The notes under the pieces are model-generated. The model worked only from the letters and a program-made list of their open reading frames with translations. It was not told the DNA's origin and did not search any database. Shown in pieces: positions 21,328 to 33,657 of a stretch of 64,000 bases of DNA. Both the position numbers and the translations under genes were made by a program. Location of the stretch: positions 4,023,001-4,087,000 of the forward strand of contig BSBM01000036.1 of assembly GCA_027924585.1 (NCBI GenBank). Reading direction: 5' to 3'. The first letter of the stretch is position 1; every line of letters begins with the position of its first letter. This stretch comes from Larix kaempferi. Its lineage: Eukaryota > Streptophyta > Pinopsida > Pinales > Pinaceae.

Positions 21328-24300
21328 ATGTGAGCTTGCTGAAGAGCATGAATATACCAATCCCAATGACCTTTCCACAATCCAACCAATCCCAGATCTT
21401 CTGACTGTAACCAGCCTTGAGCCCAAAAGTCAGTAGTAACTTAGTAAGAGGATTTACAAATCTGTCTAGAGTGCATCTCCCTTGAGCTTGAAAATAAGTA
21501 ATCATCTCCATAGGGAGCCTCATATCCCCCTTGCAACCCATGATAGCATCCGAACTAACACGAACTTCAGAACCAGACCCAACCTGCCACGCCAGACATC
21601 TTCCAATAATGGAAAAAGCCCAAGTCATCGCTTTCCAATGATTGCAGACCATTTGTATTGACTTTGTCCGGGATCGAATCCAATCAATGACTCTGTGAGG
21701 AGCTATATATTTGGCCACTGATATTTGCTTCCATAAACTTTCCCGAGAAAGAAAATTCCAAAGTGATTTTGCAGCAAGCACCTGATTAAAGGAGAAAATA
21801 TTCTTTAGATCCCAACCTCCACAGTCTTTAGGTGCTGCAATGACTTTCCAATTGGTCAGGTGGCTACCTAGGTATTCCCTGCTACCTTTCCATAAGAAAT
21901 CAAAAGCACAGTTGCTGAATCCTGTTCAAAATCTCCTTAGGCATGTGAGGCATCAGATGCCAATATACAGGCATAACCTCCAAAACAGAGTTAATAAAAA
22001 CTAATTGCTCTCCGTGGGAGATCCACCGACTGCACCAGCAATTTATCCTTGTCTCCACTCTAGCTACTAACCAAGTCCAATCTGCCTTACCATACTTGTT
22101 GGCTTTAAGCTTAAACCCCAAATAGTTCAACCCCTCTTCCAAATTATGCATTTCAAATGGAAAAATACGAGCCCAGAAATTTCTCCGAGCCTCAATCTCA
22201 TTAAGGCTGAATAATCCTGATTTTTTGTTATTGATTTCCATGCCTGTGGCCTTACAGAACAAATCAGTTGCTTCTTTAAGCTGCTAACATTCCACTGCTG
22301 AATGCAACAAAATAGAATTATATCCTCCCCAAATAGTAAATGGGTCAGATTTTCCCGACTAACAAAAGAAATACCTTGAATCTTATGCCTGCATCTTTCT
22401 TCATGAATAGCCCTGCTTAAACCTTCAACAATCAAAAGAAACAGATACGGGGACAAGGGACGCCCTTGTCTTAACCCCCTTGATGGCTTAAAGAAAGCAG
22501 AGCCAAACCCATTTATCAGAACTGCAAAGGAAGAAGAAACAACACATCCCATAATCCAGCTTACCATTTCAAAACTAAAACCGATATGGAGGAGCAATTG
22601 CCTTAGAAATAACCATGAGACTTTATCATACGCCTTGGAAAGATCAATTTTGAGAATTCTGCCGACAATCTCTCAGTCTTCATTTTTTGCAAACTTTCCT
22701 GAGCCAAACCAATAGCCTCGTGTATCGATCTCCCCTTCAGAAATCCAAATTGCTCCGGAGATATAACCCTACACAAGAGAGGGTTTATCCTCTCTGCAAT
22801 CACTTTTGATATAATTTTATATATACTGTTGCACAAAAAAATAGGCCTGTATTCCTTAAAAGTGGTTGGGCAATCCGTCTTTGGAATAAGTGCAATGTCG
22901 TGTTTAACTTTAGACTACTGGGCATCTTCCCCGACAATTGTACCTCCACCACCTTTAGCAAATCCTCGCCAAGGACTTAAAAAATTAATAAAGAATTCAA
23001 CTGGCCAACCATTCAGACTAGGGCTTTTATCTTTTTGAAATTAGCCGAGCATCGCCAACAATTCTTCCTTTGATATCGGCCGAAAGAGCTCTTGATTTTC
23101 TTCTTCCTCAACCATTCAAGGGTGTTTATCTATCAGTTTCAACATTTCTTCGAGGTTAACTTCCTTGGGCTCCTTGAATAGGGATTTGAAATGACGAACA
23201 CCCAACCCAGTAAGATTGTCAAACCCACTAACCGGATGGTTGATCTCATCTTTCAGTTCTCCAATTGTATTAAGAATTTTGCAGTGCTTAGCAAAGCTTT
23301 GGAAGAACCTGACATTTTGATCACTTGTCCCCAACCATAATGCCCTGCTCTTCAGTCTCCCTTCGATATCTCGATCCCTCAACAATTTGGCCTTCTGTTG
23401 TTCTAGGCCCTCTACCCTTTTCTTTTCCTCCAGAAAGATCAGTCCATCCTGATGAGCAGAAAAAAATTGATAAAGTTGTTCTTCCATAGCTAATTTCTTC
23501 TCATCCCTCTTAAAAGGTCGATATCTTCCCCAAACTGCTACTTTTTCTTTTAGTCGACGCAACGAAATCGCAAATTGATCTCCCATACTCACAGATTCAT
23601 CTTCCTTAACATGAGCCCAAGTCTCTTTAACTAGATTCTGGACTTCCACTTCGGACACGGAATTGTATTTAAAGGGTGCTCCTGGCTTTGCATCCAGTTC
23701 CCTGATCTCTAAAAAAATCGAGTAGTGGTCTGAAAAGCTTCTATAGCCAACTCATGATCTCAAATTTCCATTATGTGCTCAGTCTCTTAGATATCCCCTC
23801 CGAACCAGCTCAGTTGTTACTCCACATTGGATGAATCTGCTAAGGTTCAGCATCTTATCTAGTCGGCCTCAAATTTTTCGATAAAATACTGAGCTAGCTG
23901 GTCCTCTCTGGAAGATCGACTCCATACTTCCTTACCAAACAAGTTCAAATTGAAATCCCCACCCATTACAAGGTTATTGACTTAGAGACACTTCAATCGA
24001 CATAGACCTTCCCAAAACACCTACCTATTATCACAGGGTCCGTACAGATTAAAAATCAGAAAAGGACAGTCCAAGCTCTTACAATAGACCTCCACTCCTA
24101 AACCTGAATGAACAACAAAAGAATTCTTCACGTTAGTCCCATTAAGACCCCACCCGAAAGACCCTTTGAGTCTACTGCCAGAAAACTCCAATGTACAAAT
24201 TTTTTCTGAAGTTCCACAATCAGAAAATCTCCCCTACACATCGTCTCCTACAGTAATATAACATCTGATTTTTCCTGCTCCACTAATCGCTTGAGGGAGG

Positions 24301-24352
24301 AAATTTTGGCTTGCCCTCCCAGGCCTCTCACATTAATGGATACTATCTTCAT
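21328..24352 (-). pseudogene. LINE-1 ORF2: endonuclease and reverse transcriptase
   Basis: ORF2 starts at ATG 24352-24350 with the AP-endonuclease opening SINVRGLGG, then DVILL-stop-ET; the TAG at 24250-24248 replaces the Gln of the usual LLQET. A Glu/Lys-rich linker is at 23658-23116. The RT N-terminal region is at 22836-22603 (ISPEQFGFLKGRSIHEAI). The RT core at 22597-22127 holds GLRQGRPLSPYLF. The active site reads FGED where FADD is expected, so catalysis is lost. The C-terminal RT part is at 22262-21900 (LNYLGFKLK). Several frameshifts separate the pieces. Confidence 0.88.
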
Positions 24353-24689
24353 TGGAAACTTCCCGATGGAGTTTTCTCTGCTCTAAGAACCCTAGTAATG
24401 CATATATGTCTGCCCTGACTTATTTCCATTTTGGCCTTCTCCTGAGTGTGATGCATGGCCGACTTCCACCCAACTTTAACAGAAGAACCCTCCTTTGGAT
24501 CATCAAACCCCAAACCTCCTGATTCCTTGGGAGTTTTAGTCCGAGACTGCAGCAAATAATGGCCTGCCCCCTTTCTTGACGAGGAATGACTAACTGAGGT
24601 GCCTTGGAGAGACCCCACAGGCCGGAAAACAAATTCCTCCTCAGACAAAGCCACAAGAGGTTTGGTCCCCACTGACTTAAGTCTTAACT

Positions 24690-25535
24690 ACACTACCAAC
24701 TTCGCCCGAAGGGGAACAACTAGAAATATCAATGGGCTTAATAACAGCAATAGGATCCGGATTGCCTCTAGTAGTAAGGGGTTTTTAGGAAGAGGGTCCT
24801 TACCAGGAGAGGAAGGTTCTGTAGAACCCTTCTTCCAGAGTTGCTCCAGCTGATCGAAGTTTCGAACTAGCTCAATGACATCTCCAGTTCCCCGAACAGG
24901 TCCCCAGCTGTTTCTCCCGGTCCTCTCCTTGCTCACGGTCAGACTTTAGCAGAATTTTGAATTCCCCAACCACCCCTTCCTTCCGAGAAACCTCATTCTC
25001 ACCAAAGGCTTTCTCACCTAGATATGCTATAGCCAACTTATTCCTGCTCACCAACTTCGGATCAGAGACCACTCTCTCCACCAACTCCTTTTTCCATACC
25101 ATTCTTTTAAACTGTTTGTTACAATCTGCAAGGACATGGCCATATAGATGGCATCTCACACACCTAAACGGAATGTTGAGGTAGTCTAGGGTTTGAGTAA
25201 ACGAACTGTCATTGGTCACCAAATCCAAAGATTCATATAACCTTAGCCACAAATCCACCTCCACAAGGATTCATGCATATGTTCGAGTTTGTGAGAGAAA
25301 AATACTCTCATCCATGGACATGAACGTCCCCACCAAATCCCCTATTGCTTTAAAACCCTCCAGGGGTAAGCATGGCAGCTTAATCCAGACAGGATTTGAA
25401 GCCATAAATTCCGACCAGGGGTCAAATAAAGGATGCCACTGTTTTAGAACCAAAAAAATGCTCTGTGCATCCTCAGTTGACCGAAAACCAAAACCTACCC
25501 AACTGCGGGCTAAAAGGTTAATCTACGGAGCATAA
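24690..25535 (-). pseudogene. LINE-1 ORF1: DUF4283-type domain and CCHC zinc knuckle
   Basis: 25453-25271 shows the plant LINE ORF1 pattern VWIKLPCLPLEGFKAIG...G.F...D. A TGA follows in the middle of the conserved ArI.VEvDL motif (TYA-stop-ILVEVDLWLRLY), consistent with CGA-to-TGA change. The same frame continues to 24872 with a zinc knuckle CVRCHLYGHVLADC. The C-terminal region is Ser/Gly/Lys-rich and out of frame. The product would bind RNA as a nucleocapsid-like chaperone. Confidence 0.82.
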
Positions 25536-25800
25536 CCAACAACTGGCTGCCAACTTTCCGGAATCCAATCCTCCATCTGCTGCAGACCAACCCTACGCCT
25601 GCAGAACTTCCCTATTAGGGTTTGACCTTCAGTGTTTGGAATCTCCATTACCGAGATATCCTTTTCCACTCTTAGGGTAATGCCCCCCCTTCTAGAACGA
25701 CTAAATTTTTTCTTTTTCCGAGGGCTGGTTGTGAGAGCTCTGCAACTACACAGATCCGACAGATCAATTCTGCTGCTAATGAAACCCTCGGCGAAAACTG

Positions 25801-26060
25801 AGCTGCTACCATATACTTTGCCCTTGCTGAACTAAGTGCCATTGAAGCCTGCTTTTGCTGAACTAGGAAACCATACTTGAATCCAAATTGAAACAACACC
25901 CTGAAGTGCTCCTCTTGTCACTAGCACTCCCTGCCCAATCAGAATCTGTGAACCCATGAAGTGCCAACTCTCCATTACCAACATACCTTAAACCAAAATG
26001 CACTGTGTCCCGCCAGAGCATGTGTTTTGTAGCAACTCAATGATCCTACCTGGGCCCTGT
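25801..26060 (-). pseudogene. Copia RNase H fragment
   Basis: On the minus strand, GFTDSDWAGSASDKRSTSG is followed by KQASMALSS and AKYMVAA in shifted frames. Upstream is an eroded AA.KH.LR-type segment. This is the RNase H core of a copia element. It stops sharply where LINE-1 begins, so the LINE probably inserted into it or it was truncated there; no counterpart lies beyond the LINE's other end. Confidence 0.8.
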
Positions 26061-26190
26061 TACCACCTAAAATGCTTTGTCCATTTTAAGTATGCTGACC
26101 ATCAGCATTTTTCCAGGGAGATTGTAGACACTAGATTTCCATTGAAGATCTTTGGGAAGCCTAAGTTTCATGAGCAGGTGATACTCAAGG
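26061..26190. other. Open but unidentified segment before the PFP-like fragment
   Basis: The plus frame that becomes PFP-like is also open here (CFVHFKYADHQHF...) but does not resemble that enzyme. It may be unrelated DNA joined to the fragment. Confidence 0.35.
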
Positions 26191-26786
26191 AGGATGCGAT
26201 CCTCTGGGGCAGTCATCAAAGAAGATACATAATTTCCAGCAGATGGAAGAGGCTAGAAGCTCTTGTTGATGGGCTGGTTTTTGTTGGAGGTTGCAGTGCA
26301 AACACAAACACAGTTCAACTCGCTGATTACTTCAAATCTAGAAAATGTCAAACAACTGTTGTTGAAGGTCCGGTCACACATGAGGGTGATTTAAAGAAAG
26401 AATTTGTAAAAGCAGATGCTGGATTTGATACTTTATGCAAGGTCAGTTCCCATCTCACTGGTAATATTTATCTTGATACTCTGCCAGCTAGGAAGTACTA
26501 TTTCCTCATAAGACTTCTGGGGAAAGAGGCATCGCATGTTGCTTTGGATTGTTCTTTTCAGCCACATCCAAATCTGGTGATCCTTGTAGAGGAGGTTGCC
26601 ACATCAAATCTGACCCTTTCTCAAGTGCTTAATTGCATTTGTGATGTTGTTCAAGACTGTACAGAGAAGGGTAAGTATCACGATTGCATTATACTAACGG
26701 AAGACCTCATCAAGAATATTGTGGATATTCAACTTCTTATACAAGAAATAAAGGGTCTACTAAAAGAAGGCATAAGCAACTATTGA
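26191..26786 (+). pseudogene. PFP-like fragment (pyrophosphate-fructose-6-P phosphotransferase)
   Basis: The translated segment resembles the central part of the plant PFP alpha (regulatory) subunit: LVDGLVFVGGCSANTNT, VEGPVTHEGDLKKEFV, GFDTLCKVSS, YYFLIRLLGKEASHVAL, HPNLVILVEEVA and IQEIKGLLKEGI. PFP interconverts fructose-6-phosphate and fructose-1,6-bisphosphate using pyrophosphate in the cytosol. Only about 190 residues of a ~600-residue protein are present. The lack of introns across this stretch suggests a processed copy, although several exons in genomic form cannot be excluded. No start codon or downstream C-terminal half is present. Assignment is by remembered family pattern, not by alignment. 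Confidence 0.7.
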
Positions 26787-26837
26787 CAATGAAAGTGTTG
26801 TATTACATGTTTTCCAGGTGCCCTTTTGAATTAAATT

Positions 26838-27034
26838 GCAGAGTTTGTGAGGATTGATGGAACAAGTCCTTCAATACTATCTCTTACTATCGATGATAAT
26901 ACAATAGAAGTGGTAACAACTCCTGGAGTAACAGATTCTGAATTAAGGAAAGCATTTGATTCTATTGTGTTCAAGCAATGGGTAAATAATATGAAAAGTG
27001 AAAGGCATCTTGGTCTTTTGACAAGAGATGTTTA
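26838..27034 (+). pseudogene. Exon-like fragment of an unrecognised protein
   Basis: A conserved-looking stretch (VRIDGTSPSILSLTIDDN, TTPGVTDSELRKAFDS, FKQWVNNMKSER) follows TTGCAG at about 26838, which looks like a 3' splice site. It is not PFP. I cannot name the family. It ends in a short tandem repeat that destroys the frame. Confidence 0.4.
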
Positions 27035-27100
27035 AAGAAAGTTTTTGACAAGAGATGTTGTTTAAAGAAAGTTTTTGACAAGAGATGTTGTTTAAAGAAA
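27013..27100. repeat. 30-bp tandem repeat, three copies
   Basis: TTTTTGACAAGAGATGTTG followed by TTTAAAGAAAG is repeated three times; the first copy lacks three bases. Confidence 0.8.
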
Positions 27101-27371
27101 GTACTAATTTAAGTCTTACCTGATCAACACAAAAGGCATGTCTATGTGGCATACAAGAAGTTACTTGGCCAAGAAATAAACCACATTTGGGTGTTGTTTT
27201 TGGGCGGCTAAAGGAAGTGATTGAGGGCACCTAGCATACAGGTTTAATTTAGATATGATGGAGCTGTCCCGAGTATAAATGCAAATTGGGAGAGGGGATG
27301 GGGGGGCTCGACCTAAGATCATCATGTCTGGGCCAACCTATGTTTATTTCACGGATAAACAAGTATATGAC

Positions 27372-28450
27372 ATTAAGTGCACCTTCTTGTAATAGATATT
27401 GGTGCTGATCAGATCATAGGTATTGTGCCTAATTTCAGGGAGTGGAGAATCTCTTTCTATTTAATGCTAACCTCCATATGCCAGAAATATAACTTGCCAT
27501 GCACGCAAACTAGTGGTTTTCTTTTCTTATGGTTTTATACTTCCTATTCTGGGCCATTTCTGGATGTTGTGACAGTACAGAAGTAATTAAAAATAAATGC
27601 AACGACTTTAAATCAATAGTCAACCCTGTCAGGAATTATAAGGTTTTTGGGCGTGTGTTGAGGCATCAACAAGCCCCAAGTCACCCAACTTGGGGACCTC
27701 TTTTTTTGAATTTTTTAATTCAGTCTCTTCATCTAGGTGCTACATTCTTGGACCTTATTCTTTTGAGTTTAATTGACAATTGTATGTTGCTGACTTAGGC
27801 ATCAACAAGCCCCAAGTCACCCAACTTGGGGACCTCCTTTTTTTAATTTTTTTAATTTTTTTAATTCAGTCTCTTCATCTAGGTGCTACATTCTTGGACC
27901 TTATTCTTTTGAGTTTAATTGACAATTGTATGTTGCTGACTGGGATTAATGTTTACAGGGTGCATACTTTATGTCCTCGTTCTAATATTCAGTCATGAAA
28001 GTCTGATTCAATTGCATTTTCAGAATATTGTTTACCTCACATTTTCGCTTTTCTGCACCCATTACATTGCATGTATCATAGTTTTTGCTGTTGCACATCG
28101 TGGTTTTAATTCGCACTAACCTGCTTAACAGCATTTTACAGTGTTGTCCAGGGAATTGGTGAATTGAAGTTATTTTGCATCATTCGCTGACTCAAAACTG
28201 AGCTTTAGGCAAAATCGACATTTTGCTAAGTGCTGGGTAACAGCGTGTTGGAGGCTAATGAACCATTTCCCTAAATTAAAATCAATTTTGTCCCTGTGAG
28301 TCTTTCCAGCTTGAGCTGACACATTGAAATACTGTATTACAGAGATCCAAGATGATCATACAAAACTTAAATTCGGTAAAGCACTATCTCAAACAAGACT
28401 CAACCTTTTGATTAAAAATGCCATTGCACACAACTTCCAGCATCGGCCAA
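27372..28450. repeat. Dispersed repeat, copy A (with 136-bp internal duplication)
   Basis: The segment is homologous to 38778-38976 plus 44420-45140 (copy B), in the same orientation. It starts cattaagtgcacc and ends near cttttgattaaaaatgccattgcacaca. Copy A has a tandem duplication with units starting at 27661 and 27797 that copy B lacks. It contains a hairpin: CCCCAAGT at 27674-27681 pairs with ACTTGGGG at 27688-27695, and is repeated in the second unit. No coding potential is seen, and the class is unknown. Confidence 0.8.
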
Positions 28451-29697
28451 AATGATATTTTAACTTTTGGAAAAGGTTCATTATACATTTTTGGTATTAC
28501 AAACTCAACACAATTGTCAGAATCTGTTTCCAATGCGCAATGAAAATGCGTAGTTAAGGCTTCCCACCAGAATATGGCAATTTGAAGACCTGCCTATCCT
28601 CTCCACTTTGAGACAAACTACTCACCAATTCATAGTTGTACACACCAAGTCAGGTAACTAAGTTGTCTGGCTACCCTATTCTTCAAATTCGATGTTTAAT
28701 CGTTCAAATGCAAATGAATTAGTGGTACAAATAACAATATCAAAACTTCCTACTCAATATAGGGATCACGTTATTTTTATGTTTTCACAGAAGGCTATTT
28801 CCTTTTTCCACGGGGTAATTTTGGGGTTATTAAGATTATTCAAGTTAATCTTATATCTCCTCAAAGTTGGCTTACTTTAGAGAGATTTCAATGTTTAGGC
28901 GGAGTTGAAGTTTTCAAATGCCTTGAAGGCCTTCGGAAATTTTAAGGTTAAGACAAGTTTTAAACTGTTGTGCTGAAAGCCTGGGAAGATATTGAAGTTC
29001 ATTCAAAAATTTTCACGTCATTAACTTTAAGTTAAGAATGTTAAAGATGTTTTAAAATTTTATTTTATTTTTACTTTTTAACCTTTTCTTTGAGTAATTT
29101 TTATGTTTTATCATTTAAATTGGTTTTAAATAAAAATAATTATGTACTTCTAAAAATTCATCAAATTAATCTTTTAACATGTCAAACTTTAAACATTAAA
29201 CGCCCAAAAATATTAGGGCCTTTCCCAAGCTTTCAGTTTCCTAGGCTTTTTTTAAGCCCCAAGTATTTATTGACTTTCTCAAAATGTCATTATCACATTT
29301 TTTTAAATATCGTAAGTGTTTTTGTTGAATTTTAAAGTTTTATTTTTTCATTACGATAAAATCTAAATTTTGATCAAAGATTATTCATTTTCTCCTTGCG
29401 TATATACATTTTTGTAGATTTTGATTTTTCTAGATCTTCAACTTTTCCAAAGTTTTATGGAAATGGCATTTATTATTTCTCAAAAGGACCATTTCGATAG
29501 CCTTTCATCAACTTGCCCAATATTGAAGGGCCCATTTTTAAGATTCCTAGTGTGTAGTGTGTAGGAAGCAAAGGCATACATTTCTCATAGAAAAATTCTA
29601 CATGCACATATATAAAGGATATTCGAACATTTATTTAGATTAGCCTGCATATTATGTTTCAACTCGTAATGTTATATATACTTGAATTATCCTTTTA
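28451..29697. other. AT-rich intergenic, nothing recognised
   Basis: No gene or repeat that I can support. The short frames at 28692-28880 and 29090-29335 are hydrophobic because of T-richness only. Confidence 0.5.
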
Positions 29698-30192
29698 GAA
29701 GAAGACGACTTGTTTTTACTATGAAATCTCACCTTTGTGAGTTAACATTGTAATAATTAATGTATAATTCCCTATATTTCTATTAAAAACCAAAGGGGAA
29801 AGGACACTTTAAAGAGGACAATTTGTTTTTACAATGAAGTCTCACTTTTGTGATTAAACATTGGAATGATTAATGTATCATTCCCCAAATTTCTATTGAA
29901 AAGCCAAGGGGGGAAGCACAAATAAATTATGGAGAGAAAACTCTACAAGGTCAGTTTGTTTTTACTATGAATCCCACCTTTGTGAGTAAACATTGTAATA
30001 ATTAATGTATCACTCCCCAAATTTTTATTGAACAACCAAAGGAGAAATGACAAATTAAACAGGACAATTTGTTTTTACATTGAAATCTCATCTTTGTGAG
30101 TAAACATTGTAATAATTAATGTATCATTCCCCAAATTTCAATTGAAAGACTAAAGGGCAAAGTACAAATTATAGAGAGAAAATTCCATACGA
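29698..30192. repeat. Minisatellite-like array, four ~113-134-bp units
   Basis: Units begin near 29698, 29814, 29948 and 30061. Each contains 'ttgtttttac', 'tgtgagtaaacattgtaat' and 'gattaatgtat', then 'ccccaaattt' and a 'caaaggg' motif. Units differ by indels at their ends. Confidence 0.85.
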
Positions 30193-33100
30193 ATATTGAT
30201 TTTAAATATAGCCCTCTCAAGAAAACGACAAAATGTACCAAAAAACTAAAATGTTTATTGAGGTGAAACTAAAATTACCACATGGAAAGAGGAAAATAAA
30301 AGATAATTATTGGAAAAGAATTTATAAACATAATTTTTTCCTATAGAGGGTTTTTTCTATATTTACAAAATGTAAGTATTCTTTGATGCAAATAAATAGG
30401 CTAGAGTTAGCTATATTTATCACTATGAGATCTAATTCCAAGTTGGATTTTTCTTCTCTCTATTTTCCTAGTGTTAGTGGGTTGCAACTATGTATGATGA
30501 GATTAATCTCTTTTATGCTGGATTGTTCATCGAATATTTTATGCTAGTTGTTGGGTATAAATGCCATGAATTGTTAAATTATCTTCATTTTTTGGGTTAT
30601 TTTATGTCTAACCTTTTTAATAGGAAACATGGCCCTCTTTCTAGAGAACAAGTTGGTGTGACTTCCTAGTACTTGTAAGTTATATTCAATTTCCAATGGA
30701 GCACACCTATTGAAGTTTTGGTGTAGCTTGTGGTCGATAGATCACTCTCCCTACTTCTCTACTTTCCACTTGTCTGTTTGTCAAAATTGTTCTTGTTATT
30801 GTGCACCAGGGATTAGTTTATGATGCATTGTTTGCATTTCACATGTTAGATTAGATCAATTTCATTCTTTACATTAATATAACCCTAAAATTTGGATCAG
30901 GCTAGACCCGATAAAACCATTAAACTAATAATGATAGCCGAGCCTGAATCTTGATGGTTTCCCTATTCCAAATGACATGAGGTCTAATTGGGACTTCTCA
31001 CTAGGGTGAACCCTTGTGGTAGACAGGAAATTTTTCTCTGTCAACAATGTGTTGATTCATATAGGAAAACAATCAATATGTATAGGGAGCATCCTACTTG
31101 ATGAGGACACAAGTGTACTAGGTGGCATATTCGACTCTCTCCAACCATGAAGTAAGGATTATGTGAGTAGCATTCAATGGAAAATGGACTGTATTAATTA
31201 TTTGAGAGCATTGTGGGGTTAATGTATTTACACATGACAAATGTAATGTGCCCAATCAAAAATTAGGAATATTATCTCCAAAGTTCCAACTTTAATTATG
31301 TTGATTTTCAACTTTTTCCCAAACAATGGCTTATGACGGCTTATGAGATGTTCTCGTTCAACAACAATGGAGTGTATGTGTATTTATGATGTCCATTATA
31401 GGTGTGCAACTCATCAATGTGTTTAGAGTCCACTGATGTGTGTCTCAAATCAGATCTGATATAAAATTGGAAGCTGATAAAGAAACTAGGAACACTAGTT
31501 CAATTTTGGCCACACTGAACACGGGGTTTCCAACTCTCCCCAAACACCACCAGAGCAACTCAAATTATCCCAATATCAATTTAATAGAATCAAATAAAAC
31601 TATGTGACCCACCGATAGACTCCATAGAAATTCCAAAGAAGTATGAAAGACACCCTCTCAAGACTAGTGAGAAACTAGCTCGATTTCCCCCACATTGGAA
31701 TACTAGTTTTTCAACTTGACCCAAACACTTCCTAATCAACCCAAGCCTTCCCAAAAAAATCCAATTCGACCCCGAAAATCCCAAACAAACACAAATAACT
31801 TACTAGCAGACTTCAGGGAGTTGTTATGAAAGTTTTATACACATAGTCTTAAGATTGCTTAACCATACTAGTAGATTTGCACATAAATCACCCATAAACT
31901 TGAACATGGAACACCATATGATGAAAGGCTCTGTAAATATTTATTATGAACGTATGGAAACATTAAATATACTGATTACAACAATATATGGCTCTTACAG
32001 AGGCTTGAAATCCAAGAAATACAGAGATAGAGAAGTAGTGATGCGTCCCTCCACCAGAAGAGATGTCGAATATAGTAGATTTAGTAAAATGATGATATCT
32101 GGGGCATAATGAAACCTTTTTGAGTGAAAAAAAAAGCGTGCCCCACTAAAAATGATGCTCTGAATGTAATGGAATAGGTCTTAGCCCATAAATGTTCAGA
32201 AGTATCGAAACCAAAACCACCATTTCGGCCCACCAACACTGGTCCAAGCTCTAAATCAATAGAAAGAAACCCCAAATGATAGGAATTCGACCCCAATACT
32301 GTAGATGAACATATAACCTGCAATAAACCTCTATATAGAAATCTGAAAGTGATTTCTTTTCTCAATAATTAGCTGCAATGAAGCACAATGAAGAGATATG
32401 GATGATCTCCTCCTCTCTACTAACTAGGGTGGAATCTTTCACCACCGAAACTAGTTCAAAAATGAAAGGGGCACATCTCCCAAGATTGAGAAACTCAATG
32501 GCTCTCCAATACCAAAATACAAATGACCAAAATCCCTTTCACTTGTGTCTTCATCCATTTTATAAATCTTCATGGATCATTTTCCCCCTCATTCTAGAAT
32601 TCTCTCACAAATATTCAATAAAATATTAATAAATGTTATTTTTATGAGAGAATGACACATTGGGACTCATTTAATTCCTCTCTAATGTTATTTGGCCAAA
32701 TAATAACTCCATTTACCTTGAAAATTCGAATTTGAGAGGCTTAGCTTGATTTTGGGGAAGTTACATTAGCATGTGGTCCCACCCTTCTCCTCTAGCGCCC
32801 TCCTTAGCTAAATTTAGGACCTGCAACATGTCATAGGTTGTTATAAGTCGTCATAAGTTGTCATAGGATCTGATTTTTGTCGTAAGTTGTCATAGATGTC
32901 ATAGGTTGTCATAGATTTGCTATTTTTAGCTTGGGGAGTTATAACCCATGCGATTCCTCCATGATAGGATTCCTTCCACCTTGGATGGGAGTTACACCAC
33001 ACATTTAGACTCATTCCACCACTAATGCACCCTCCTTGTCCAAATTATCTCAAAATATTTATAAAATTGATTTTTAAGAGAGAATGATTCCTTGCTCCAT

Positions 33101-33657
33101 AAATTTTTCCCTTGGACCTTGGTTTTCCATAGTGCTTTATGACCCCAATTCACTACTTTACTTTTCTTCTTTAATTTGTCCAAGTGACTTTAGACCATTG
33201 AATTCCCTAGTAATGGAGTGGTCCATAATAAAAAAATTGAGGACATTACAACAAGAGTGACTAGTATCAACCCTCATGGGTGGCTCATGGTCACATGAGC
33301 TAAACCTTTGGGATCAATTTTGCTTATGTTTTTTAGAAAATTATTATTAATTTTATTTTTAAAAAATATATTTTTAAAGTTATAAATTTTGTTAATCCAA
33401 TTTTCTATTAAAAATATTATTAATTTTACTTTTAGGAAAAAATATATTCATTTATTTTTATGAATAGAAATGGTTAAGATGTTTATATTAAAGAGGCCGA
33501 GGAAATCCTTAGCATCACAAAAATACAACCATACAATTCTAGTACAAAATGCCTTGATCATGAAACCAAGGTTTCAAAAATGCCTCGGCCTTAAACATCT
33601 ATACTAGAAACTGTAAAAACTAGAGATTTTGACTCCAATAACTTCTAACAAACTATC
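30193..33657. other. AT-rich intergenic with minor repeats
   Basis: No supported gene. Short iterations of GTTGTCATA occur at about 32830-32925. Two loosely related segments (ctagttcaa...cttgacccaaacac) lie near 31490-31740. Short frames at 31590-31784 and 32081-32365 have no domain. Confidence 0.45.

Larger units (their letters stand above)
21328..25800 (-). mobile_element. LINE-1, 5' part (ORF1, endonuclease, reverse transcriptase)
   Basis: This minus-strand L1-type LINE is split by copia 1. The order along the minus strand is ORF1 (25535-24690), ORF2 endonuclease (24352-23700), linker, reverse transcriptase (22836-21900) and thumb/connection (21781-21328), continuing at 14890. With the copia removed the LINE is about 5.8 kb, a normal length. 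The 5' boundary near 25800 abuts a copia fragment. Confidence 0.85.

Noticed and set aside
22829-23038. Plus-strand frame inside LINE-1
   Set aside because: It is opposite to the LINE reverse transcriptase N-terminal region, with no supporting signal.
32830-32925. Possible small-RNA or tRNA gene in GTCATA-rich repeats
   Set aside because: Simple direct iterations with no cloverleaf or box A/B elements.
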